Assembly (NCBI GenBank): GCA_013178155.1
Contig: JABLXH010000046.1
Coordinates: 1-41,979 of the forward strand
Reading direction: 5' to 3'
Length of the DNA stretch: 41,979 nucleotides
DNA from: Armatimonadota bacterium
GTDB lineage: Bacteria; Armatimonadota; Zipacnadia; Zipacnadales; UBA11051
Shown: piece by piece, positions 26,962 to 33,926 of the stretch
Layout of the letters: each line of letters starts with the position of its first letter
How positions within the stretch are numbered: position 1 is the first letter of the stretch
Made by a program: the position numbers and the translations under genes
Notes under the pieces: model-generated
The model's database searches: none
The model's input: only the letters and a program-made list of their open reading frames with translations
Told to the model about the DNA's origin: nothing

Positions 26962-26990
26962 TTGACACGGGCGAGAGGGACCCCTATAAT
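26962..26990 (+). promoter_or_regulatory. Consensus sigma-70 promoter of the iron operon
   Basis: TTGACA (26962-26967), exactly 17 bases, TATAAT (26985-26990): a full-consensus promoter, striking in GC-rich DNA. Transcription should begin near 26997, a few bases before the palindrome at 27000. An in-frame ATG at 26989 overlaps the -10 and so cannot be used. Confidence 0.9.
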
Positions 26991-26999
26991 GGCGGCGGA

Positions 27000-27021
27000 A
27001 AAGTTAAGCAGGCCTAACTTT
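27000..27021 (+). promoter_or_regulatory. Palindromic operator for the DtxR/MntR-type regulator
   Basis: The sequence AAGTTAAGCAGGCCTAACTT (27001-27020) has six-base perfect arms AAGTTA/TAACTT with G and C continuing inward, and one further A/T pair at 27000/27021. It resembles DtxR/IdeR boxes built on TTAGG and CCTAA half-sites. It covers about +4 to +25 of the predicted transcript. The natural reading is that the downstream regulator binds it to shut off its own operon when metal is plentiful. Confidence 0.7.
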
Positions 27022-27042
27022 GTGCGGAGCGCCAATCTCCTG

Positions 27043-27990
27043 ATGCCCAAGACGCCCATCTCAGCGAAGATGGAGGACTACCTCGAGGCCATTCTTCAAC
27101 TCGAGCGAGAGCAGGGGGCCGTGCGAGTCACCGACATCGCTGACCGCCTGCAGGTCACAACCCCCAGTGTGACCGGCGCCCTGAAGACTCTCAAAGCCCG
27201 GGACCTGGTGAAGCATGAGTCTTACGGGGACGTGGTGCTGACCCCCAGGGGGCGAGAGTTGGCCCGCCAGGTCCATGACCGACATCAGGCCATCGTGGAT
27301 TTCCTGAGCAGCGTTCTGCACCTGGCACCGGAGGAGGCCGAGAGCGACGCGTGTGGGTTGGAGCACACCCTGGGTTCGGCGGCTCAGGACCGGCTGGTGT
27401 GCCTGACCCAGTTCCTGCACGACCACCCGGGCCTGTACCAGGAATGGCTTGAGCATCTCGAGCGCCATGTGGCAGGGGAGACAACCAGCCTTCCGTCCGG
27501 TGCACAGCTAGCCGATACAGAGCCTGCAGCAACCACCCTGGATCGCGTGCCACCAGGGATGACGGTGCGTATACGCAAGGTCGGGGGCTCGGGAGCGATT
27601 CGCCGCCGGCTCCTGGACATGGGGCTTCGCACCGGGGTGGAGCTGCGAGTGGCTCGCATCGCTCCCCTGGGTGACCCGGTAGAGATTCACCTGATGGACT
27701 ACCATCTGTCACTGCGCCGGATGGAGGCCGCAGCGATCGAGGTGGAAGTGGTGGCGATGCCCTTGAGCATGGCGCGTGCGGGCCAGCGGGTGGTCATCAC
27801 GGAGCAGCGCGGCCGGGGTCTGATGGGTCAGTTACGGCTCGAGGGGCTGGTCCCCGGCGCCGTTGTTGACGTGGTGCAGGAACTCGGGGGCATCGGCGGC
27901 ATGGTGGTCCGCAGCAATGGCCGAGAGCTGCGCCTCGGGCGCGGGCAGGCACAGCGGCTAACGGTGCGACTGGTCGCGCAGCACGCATGA
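27043..27990 (+). CDS. DtxR/MntR-type metalloregulator fused to two FeoA domains
   Basis: Predicted metal-sensing repressor of the Feo operon, 315 residues. Order: winged helix-turn-helix (about 1-70), dimerisation and metal-binding domain (about 71-140), linker, FeoA domain 1 (about 163-237, with RRRLLDMGL and APLGDPVEIH), FeoA domain 2 (about 240-311, with LRLEGLVPGAVVDV). Ligand pattern: Asp12 and Glu15 (MEDYLEA) as in MntR, His81, then Cys104, Glu107 and His108 (CGLEH) where DtxR has Cys-x-x-Glu-His. It therefore mixes MntR-like and DtxR-like ligands; context favours iron. There is no separate feoA gene, so the fused domains may also serve FeoB. Start at ATG 27043 is just after the operator; its site (GGAG, 13 bases away) is weak. 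FeoB follows by 16 bases. Confidence 0.9.
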   Translation: MPKTPISAKMEDYLEAILQLEREQGAVRVTDIADRLQVTTPSVTGALKTLKARDLVKHESYGDVVLTPRGRELARQVHDRHQAIVDFLSSVLHLAPEEAESDACGLEHTLGSAAQDRLVCLTQFLHDHPGLYQEWLEHLERHVAGETTSLPSGAQLADTEPAATTLDRVPPGMTVRIRKVGGSGAIRRRLLDMGLRTGVELRVARIAPLGDPVEIHLMDYHLSLRRMEAAAIEVEVVAMPLSMARAGQRVVITEQRGRGLMGQLRLEGLVPGAVVDVVQELGGIGGMVVRSNGRELRLGRGQAQRLTVRLVAQHA

Positions 27991-28006
27991 TCTGGCAGGG
28001 CAGTTG

Positions 28007-30082
28007 ATGGCTTCTCCCACCACCCGCCAACTGGTCGTGGCCCTCGCGGGTAACCCCAACTCAGGCAAGACCACACTGTTTAACGCCCTTACCGGCTCGC
28101 GCCAGCACGTGGGCAACTACCCCGGCGTCACCGTGGAGAAGAAGGAGGGCCACCGCGACTTCGGCTCCTACCACATTCGCTTTGTGGACCTGCCGGGCAC
28201 CTACAGCCTGACTGCTTACTCCCTGGAGGAACTCGTCGCCCGCGACTTCATTCTGGTGGACAAGCCTGACGTTGTGGTGGACGTGGTGGATGCCTCCAAC
28301 CTGGAGCGCAACCTGTACCTGGCCAGCATGTTCCTAGAACTGGGCGTACCGCTGGTCCTGGCCGTGAACATGATGGATGTGGCCGAGGCACGGGGACAGG
28401 TGATTGACCTGGCGCTGTTGGCAGAGCTTCTGGGGGTCCGAGCGGTGCCAGTGATCGCCAGCCGGGGGCAGGGCGTGGAGGAGTTGTTGCAGGCGGTTGT
28501 CGAGGCGGCGAGAGAAGGCAATCCGCGGGCGGTACAGGTTCAGTACGGGGGGGAGATCGAAAGCCACCTGGCCCAGTTGACGGAGGCCGTCGAGGCGGAG
28601 GGCGCCCTGGCGCATCTGCCGTCACGGTGGGTGGCGATAAAGCTGCTGGAGAACGACGAGCAGGTTCGCCGGCAGGTGCAGCAGTGCGATAGCAGCGGAC
28701 GCCTCCTGGAAGCGGCACGTGCGGCCCGCAGCCACTTGCAGAGCATCACCGGGGACGACCCTGAAGTCATCATGGCGGAGCGCCGTTACGGATTTGTGAA
28801 TGGTGCCTGCCGCGAGGTCATCACCCTGGCGCAGCAGAGCCGCGTGGACTGGTCCGACAAGGCCGATAGCTTCCTGACCAACCGTGTTCTGGGCCTGCCA
28901 ATCTTCTTCATGTTCATGTGGCTCATGTTTGAGGGCGTCTTCCGCCTGGGGGCGCCGCCAATGGCCTGGCTGGAGAGCTTCTTCGCCTGGTTGCAGGCTA
29001 CGGCCCGGGACAGCCTGCCGCCAGGAGAGCTGCAGTCACTGATTGCCGACGGGGTCATCGGCGGTGTCGGCGGGGTGCTGGTGTTCGTGCCCAACATCAT
29101 GCTGCTGTTTCTGGCTATCTCGCTACTCGAAGACAGTGGCTACATGGCCCGGGCCGCCTTTGTGGTGGATCGCGTGATGCACCAGGTCGGGCTCCACGGC
29201 AAGAGCTTCATTGCGATGCTCCTGGGCTTTGGCTGCAGCGTGCCGGCGATCATGGCCACGCGCTCGCTGGAAAGCCGCCGCGACCGCATCATCACGATCC
29301 TGATCGTGCCTTTGATGAGCTGTGGGGCGCGGCTGCCTGTCTACATCCTCCTGGTGGGAGCCTTTTTCCCGGCGGACGCGGCGGGCAAGGTGATCTTCTC
29401 GGTCTACGTGCTGGGTGTCTTACTGGCGCTGACCATGGCCAAGGTCTTCCGGCGCTTCCTGCTCCCGGGGCCGCCGGAGCCCTTCGTGATGGAGTTGCCG
29501 CCGTACCGCATGCCGACGCTCAGGGGCACGCTTATCCACATGGTCGAGCGCGGCTGGCTTTATGTGCAGAAGGCCGGAACCACCATTCTGGCCATGTCAG
29601 TTCTGATGTGGTTCCTGCTCACCTACCCCAAGGTCGCACCCGAGCCGAACCTGGCGGAGGCCGGAGCGGCTCGCCGGGCCATCGAGCACAGCTACGCCGG
29701 TCGCGTCGGCGCGGCCATCGAGCCGGTGCTGCGGCCGCTGGGGTTCGACGACCGCATCGCCATCGCGCTGTTCTCTGGACTCGCTGCCAAGGAGATCGTC
29801 GTTTCCACACTGGGCACCGTCTTCAGCCTCGAGGGCGCTGAGGACGACACACACCAGCTTCGGCAGGCGTTGGCTAGCGACCCCCAGCTCTCGCCCCTGA
29901 AGGCCTATGCGTTGATGCTCTTCGTGCTGATCTACGTGCCCTGCGTGGCGACCATCGCCGTGATCTACCGGGAGACCTGCTCGTGGCGATGGGCGATGTT
30001 TGCGGTGGGGTACACCACCGCCCTGGCCTGGATCGTGGCCTTCGTTGTGTACCAGGGCGGCCGGCTGGTCGGACTGGGTTAG
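28007..30082 (+). CDS. feoB: Ferrous iron transporter FeoB
   Basis: Imports Fe(II) across the inner membrane, with an N-terminal GTPase. The 691 residues contain G1 AGNPNSGKTT (14-23), G2 VGNYPGVTVEKKEG, G3 DLPGTYSL and G4 NMMD, then the linker helices and about eight to ten membrane segments. Gate motifs are visible, including LLGFGCSVPAIMATRSLE and LIVPLMSCGARLPVY. A full-length single chain, not split. ATG 28007 is preferred over the overlapping TTG 28004. It is co-transcribed with the regulator before it and the cysteine-rich protein after it, 12 bases on. Confidence 0.98.
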   Translation: MASPTTRQLVVALAGNPNSGKTTLFNALTGSRQHVGNYPGVTVEKKEGHRDFGSYHIRFVDLPGTYSLTAYSLEELVARDFILVDKPDVVVDVVDASNLERNLYLASMFLELGVPLVLAVNMMDVAEARGQVIDLALLAELLGVRAVPVIASRGQGVEELLQAVVEAAREGNPRAVQVQYGGEIESHLAQLTEAVEAEGALAHLPSRWVAIKLLENDEQVRRQVQQCDSSGRLLEAARAARSHLQSITGDDPEVIMAERRYGFVNGACREVITLAQQSRVDWSDKADSFLTNRVLGLPIFFMFMWLMFEGVFRLGAPPMAWLESFFAWLQATARDSLPPGELQSLIADGVIGGVGGVLVFVPNIMLLFLAISLLEDSGYMARAAFVVDRVMHQVGLHGKSFIAMLLGFGCSVPAIMATRSLESRRDRIITILIVPLMSCGARLPVYILLVGAFFPADAAGKVIFSVYVLGVLLALTMAKVFRRFLLPGPPEPFVMELPPYRMPTLRGTLIHMVERGWLYVQKAGTTILAMSVLMWFLLTYPKVAPEPNLAEAGAARRAIEHSYAGRVGAAIEPVLRPLGFDDRIAIALFSGLAAKEIVVSTLGTVFSLEGAEDDTHQLRQALASDPQLSPLKAYALMLFVLIYVPCVATIAVIYRETCSWRWAMFAVGYTTALAWIVAFVVYQGGRLVGLG

Positions 30083-30094
30083 GAGGCTGGCATA

Positions 30095-30295
30095 ATGTGG
30101 GAGACGGCGGTCATTGTGGCTCTGGTGGCCCTGGCCATCGCATTCCTGGTCTGGCGCTTCTTCCGCCTGGCTTCAGGCAAGACGGCCTGCCAGGAGGGCG
30201 TCTGTGAGGGCTGCGCCGCCTTCGCCGACTGCCGCGAGAAGCAGCTTGAGACCTGCCCCCTGCGCGAAGACGAGGACGAGGAGCGCCCCGGCTAG
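30095..30295 (+). CDS. FeoB-associated cysteine-rich membrane protein
   Basis: A 66-residue protein typical of the small partner often found after feoB. One membrane helix (about 4-23) is followed by a cysteine cluster: C-x4-C-x2-C-x5-C and a further Cys in ETCPLREDE. The cluster could bind Fe(II) or an iron-sulfur unit and pass iron to or from FeoB; this is known of the family only by association. TAGGAGG precedes ATG 30095. Its TAG stop and the TAG stop of the opposite-strand VOC gene share the same four bases (CTAG). Confidence 0.9.
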   Translation: MWETAVIVALVALAIAFLVWRFFRLASGKTACQEGVCEGCAAFADCREKQLETCPLREDEDEERPG

Positions 30296-30742
30296 CCCAT
30301 CCCCTCCGCGTATTCCGTCTCCTCGGGTAGATCGGTCGGGCTCTCAAACTCCAGGCGGTAGCCATCCGGGTCGGTGAGGTATACCACCCACAGGCCGTTG
30401 CCGACGAACGGTCGCCGGGGCTCCAATCCCCGCTCCGGGGCCGCGTGGTAGAGCGCCAGGGCATCCTCGCACATGAAGCAGACGGTGACGCCCTGGCCCA
30501 GCTTCCCCTCAGGTTGCCCAGGCACCGTGGCCCTCCTGCGGGTACTCCTGCAGCATCAGCGCGGCCCCGCCGTTCTGCAGCCAGCACCAGCGAAGCTGTC
30601 CTTCGGGGCTCCAGTGGTTCGTCATGGAGAACCCGAGTCCGTCCACGTAGAAACGCAGGGATGCCTGGATGTCTGACACCGTCAGGAACGGCACGACCTG
30701 CTTGACGTTGGGACCAGCGGCCACCTCCGGATTCACGCTCAC
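30292..30742 (-). pseudogene. VOC (glyoxalase/bleomycin-resistance) family protein, broken by a single frameshift
   Basis: Two adjacent frames together give one VOC protein. The first covers NVKQVVPFLTVSDIQASLRFY to LMLQEYPQEGHGAWAT, then stops. The second begins within the overlap and runs PEGKLGQGVTVCFMCEDAL to YLTDPDGYRLEFESPTDLPEE. Deleting one A in the minus-strand string GGCAACCTGAGG (about 30514-30525) restores HGAWAPEGKLGQG and one 149-residue protein. The sense is of a real gene with one extra base, either a pseudogene or a sequencing error. The GTG start at 30742 overlaps the ADP-ribosylglycohydrolase stop; a second GTG at 30736 is better placed for GGGGAGGAG. Its activity is unknown. 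Confidence 0.85.
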
Positions 30743-31803
30743 TCCTCCCCTGCGCCCTTTGGGGGACTCGTCTTGGGCCCTTGCCAGTAACGGTCATACA
30801 GCGCCTGCGCCAGGTCCGCGATGACCTCACGCAGTTCCAGGTCCGCGATCCAGCCTGCCGGCAGGGCCTGCTGACCCCACAGCGCGCCCAGCAGGTTTCC
30901 CGTCAGACTACCGGTGCTGTCGCTGTCGCCGCTGTGGTTGGCGGCGAGCACCACACCGTCAGCCCAGTCCCGGGCCACGAGAGCGCAGTAAAGAGCAATG
31001 GCCAGGGCCTCCTCCGCCACCCAGCCCTCGCCCAGTGTCTCCAGCCGGGCCGCCGAGGGGTCGCCGGCTGCCGACAGCGCCACCGCACTCTCGATCGCGC
31101 TGAGCGTCCGGCCATGGCCTGGTTCAGCAGCGAGCAGGTCCCGGGCGTGAGCGATGGCTGCTTTCAGATCGGCCCCGCGGCACACATCGGCGATGATCTG
31201 GGCGAAGCAGCCTGCTGCCAGATAGCCTCCTGGCGCGCCGTGGGTGAGCGCCGCGATGTCGCAGCCCAGTTCGAAGGCCTCGGCAAACGCCAGACCCACG
31301 GGCGCGATGCGCATCAGACCGCCACAACCCCGGCTATCATTGAGCGGGGCGCGGCGCGAGCCGACGGAGGCGGACTTCAGCGCCGAGAGGCAGGTCCCGC
31401 CAGGGGCGCGCCATGCGTTCAAGTCGGGGATGCCCGCCAGCCCGTCGCTGGCAGTCGGGTCGAAGGCGGGATGCGCCGACGTCTCGCCCTGGGTCTTGAG
31501 CCACCGCAGGTACGCCAGGTGAACCGTGCCGACCACGTCCTGGACGCCTCGTGCGCTGCCGCGGTCCCAGGCCTCCACCAGCCCCTCGGCAGTGAACAGC
31601 GTCATCTGGGTGTCATCGGTGATGGCGCCCCGTCGGCCATAGGCCGGGGCGAGGTGGCGCAGGCCCTCAGGCCCAAAGGACTGGCGTATGTCGGCGAGTC
31701 GCAGGAACTCCAGGGGCGCACCCAGGGCATCGCCCAGAGCTCCGCCCAGGAGACACCCGAGGAACCGGTCGCGGGGTTCGGGTGGCGCCGGCTGTGACAT
31801 CAT
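30739..31803 (-). CDS. ADP-ribosylglycohydrolase (ARH/DraG) family protein
   Basis: Predicted to cleave an N- or O-glycosidic bond to ADP-ribose, or a related nucleoside/sugar. The 354 residues contain the family start GGALGDALGAPLEF, ITDDTQMTLFTAEG (two metal-binding Asp), GGLMRIAPVGLAF and SGDSDSTGSLTGNLLGALWG (second metal site). All metal ligands seem intact, so it should be catalytic. It starts at ATG 31803, overlapping the kinase stop as ATGA. Its stop overlaps the next start as GTGA, so the four-gene operon is tightly coupled. Whether the target is protein or a small molecule is unclear; the operon suggests a small-molecule sugar role. Confidence 0.93.
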   Translation of the reverse strand: MMSQPAPPEPRDRFLGCLLGGALGDALGAPLEFLRLADIRQSFGPEGLRHLAPAYGRRGAITDDTQMTLFTAEGLVEAWDRGSARGVQDVVGTVHLAYLRWLKTQGETSAHPAFDPTASDGLAGIPDLNAWRAPGGTCLSALKSASVGSRRAPLNDSRGCGGLMRIAPVGLAFAEAFELGCDIAALTHGAPGGYLAAGCFAQIIADVCRGADLKAAIAHARDLLAAEPGHGRTLSAIESAVALSAAGDPSAARLETLGEGWVAEEALAIALYCALVARDWADGVVLAANHSGDSDSTGSLTGNLLGALWGQQALPAGWIADLELREVIADLAQALYDRYWQGPKTSPPKGAGEE

Positions 31804-33098
31804 GTGGCACACCTCGCTGCTCGCATGAAGAAGTCATCCTGGCCGAAGTTGCCGCCTTTGAGGGCCAGCACCAGGTCTCGGTCAGGCAAGGAGCGGCAGA
31901 GCGGCACTCCGGGGGCGACGTCGCAGAGAATCTCGACCGCCTGGAGCTGCAGCGCTGCGCAGACCGTGCCCGCAGTCTCGCCGCCGGCGACCAGAAGCCG
32001 GCGGATGCCCCGCTCCTGGACCGCCCAGACGGCGAGCCTGGCCAGCAACTCCTCGATGGCAAGCCCCAGGGCGCGGGCGTCCATGCCCGCGGCGGCCGCC
32101 TGCGCCTGCAGGTCGGCCCGGTCCTGTGCCGCCATCGAAGTGGCGACGATGACCAGTTCACTGTGGGTCAGGGCTGCGCCAACCTGGCCTGTCAGGCCGT
32201 CAATCACCTGGCTGGCTGTCTCCCTGAGCAGCCTGGTAAGGTCGGGGCGGACCAGGGCGAAATCAGTGGCAGCAGCCACCTGGCGGAGCGTCTGGGCGGC
32301 GCAACTGCCGGCCAGGGCCAGGACCGGCTCGCGACGGCTTCCTGACCCGCGGGAAGGCCCCGGGGCGGAACGGCGGCGCGGCCCGAGCAGGCCTTCGCGG
32401 CGCCACACCGCGGGTAGCTCGAGGGGCAGGGCGGAGGAGCCTGAGATCAGCGGCAAGTCCCACACCGCGCGGGCGATGAGGCGGGCGTGGCGACGGCTGA
32501 GGCAGTCCACCACCACGTAGGACTGGCCGGCAGACCACCGCGACTGCAGCGCTTCCCGCAGAGCGTCTGGCCCACGCTCGACAGTCTCGTAGCTGACGAG
32601 CGTGACGGGACGGTCCGTCAGGCGCGACAGCCAGCGAACCAGGTTGGAGTCGGTCATGGGATTAAGTGGATGGTCCTTCATGGGCGACTCGTGCAAGGGC
32701 ACGCCGAGCACAAAGTGGTAGCCGTGGCAGGTAGTGCGCCCATTGACGGGGAGGGCCGGGACGACAATGGTGCCGGGAACCCCGCAAAGGTCGGTGGCCA
32801 CGTCAAGCACCGGCCCGATGTTGCCCTCAGGCGTGGAATCAAAGGTCGAGCAGTACTTGTACTGCACCATGTGAGGTTGCAGGCTGCGGGCCATGCGAAA
32901 CAGCCCCTGGGCGTCCAGTCGGGCCTGGGCCGCGGGTACAGACCGCAGCCGCGTGGCGTAGGTGACCGCCTGCCACTCCTCACCCAGGGGGAAACCGGGA
33001 TCGAATACCAGCACAGAGCCTGCGCCAGCCCGGGCCAGCATGCCGGCCTGGTCCGAGGCCCCGGTGAAATCATCGGCGATGCCGACGAGGACCGGCAT
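31800..33098 (-). CDS. Four-carbon acid-sugar kinase family protein (DUF1537/OtnK-like)
   Basis: Predicted to phosphorylate a tetronate or oxo-tetronate. The 432 residues begin VGIADDFTGASDQAG, the family signature, followed by YKYCSTFDSTPEGNIGP near residue 80. The C-terminal half carries the nucleotide-binding region (VAGGETAGTV, then a final GGNFGQDDFF). Length is typical (about 420-440). It starts 1 base after the racemase-like stop (TGAcATG) and overlaps the next gene by ATGA. The known enzymes of this family act in acid-sugar catabolism (3-oxo-tetronate, erythronate, threonate); which of these it uses cannot be read. Confidence 0.93.
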   Translation of the reverse strand: MPVLVGIADDFTGASDQAGMLARAGAGSVLVFDPGFPLGEEWQAVTYATRLRSVPAAQARLDAQGLFRMARSLQPHMVQYKYCSTFDSTPEGNIGPVLDVATDLCGVPGTIVVPALPVNGRTTCHGYHFVLGVPLHESPMKDHPLNPMTDSNLVRWLSRLTDRPVTLVSYETVERGPDALREALQSRWSAGQSYVVVDCLSRRHARLIARAVWDLPLISGSSALPLELPAVWRREGLLGPRRRSAPGPSRGSGSRREPVLALAGSCAAQTLRQVAAATDFALVRPDLTRLLRETASQVIDGLTGQVGAALTHSELVIVATSMAAQDRADLQAQAAAAGMDARALGLAIEELLARLAVWAVQERGIRRLLVAGGETAGTVCAALQLQAVEILCDVAPGVPLCRSLPDRDLVLALKGGNFGQDDFFMRAARCAT

Positions 33099-33099
33099 G

Positions 33100-33780
33100 T
33101 CAGTACACTCCCGCCTGCATGGCCTGAAGCGTCTCGCCCGCGCGCTTTACGCCGCTGCGAGGACTGGAGAGAATGGCCACGGGGCTTGCGACTGGTATCT
33201 GCTCGGCCACGCGAGCCATCGAGGCCTGAGCCAGAACTACGACTTCGACAGCGTTGGGTCCCGAGACCAGCGCCTGCAGCCCCTCCCTCACCAGACGGTC
33301 ATGGCTCTCCTGGTCGCCACGGGCGGCCGCCGCGAAGGCCCCCTCCACCAGCACCGGGCGAATGGTGACATGCCGGTCGGCTTCGAGCGCGCACTGCTGG
33401 ACGAGCTCGACCGTCGGGCGCAGGGTCGAGGGGAGAGTGGCCAGCACGCCGGTAGTCTGCCCTTGCTGAACGGCGGTCTCGGCCATAGGGCGATCCAGAC
33501 GCAGCACGGGGACGTTCACCAGTCGCCGGGCGAGGTCGACACAGGGACCGATGGATGAACAGGTCACGAGAACCAGGTCTGAGCACTCGGCGGCCAACTG
33601 GATCAACGCGCAGACACGGCGCACGATGCCCGGTGTCAGGCCCTGTTCGCGGATGGCGTCCCGCAAAACGGACTCATCCAGGTAGTGGAGCTGCTGGAGG
33701 TCAGGGAACAGCTCGCGGCTCAGCTCCGCGAGACCGGGGATGACACGATGGACCGTGTGAACGAAACCTAACGTCGGCAT
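33100..33780 (-). CDS. Asp/Glu/hydantoin racemase-family protein, second catalytic Cys absent
   Basis: First gene of the acid-sugar operon, 226 residues. The fold is seen in MPTLGFVHTVHRVIPGL, LVLVTCSSIGPCVDLA and VVLAQASMARV. The first catalytic Cys is present in TCSSIG, but the second, normally a Cys in the later ACAGM/GCT-type loop, is Ala in LAQASMA. A two-base racemase mechanism is therefore unlikely; a decarboxylase, isomerase or regulator role is possible. Start at ATG 33780 has AAGGAGC upstream; longer reading to 33924 crosses the divergent nadE leader. Such proteins recur next to DUF1537 kinases, supporting a common pathway. Confidence 0.85.
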   Translation of the reverse strand: MPTLGFVHTVHRVIPGLAELSRELFPDLQQLHYLDESVLRDAIREQGLTPGIVRRVCALIQLAAECSDLVLVTCSSIGPCVDLARRLVNVPVLRLDRPMAETAVQQGQTTGVLATLPSTLRPTVELVQQCALEADRHVTIRPVLVEGAFAAAARGDQESHDRLVREGLQALVSGPNAVEVVVLAQASMARVAEQIPVASPVAILSSPRSGVKRAGETLQAMQAGVY

Positions 33781-33926
33781 GACAGAAGCTCCTTCATGGC
33801 AGGGGGCTCTTTCGCTGTGGGGCTGCGAAGACCCTTCCGTGGGACGGACGGCGCGCACCGGATGGGGGGCAGGTGAACGGGTCCGTCGTTCCGAAATGGG
33901 GGTTACTCGCAGGCTGGAGGACACAG

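Noticed and set aside
26989-27042. An earlier in-frame start for the metalloregulator at 26989
   Set aside because: The ATG overlaps the -10 box of a consensus promoter, so it would not be in the transcript.
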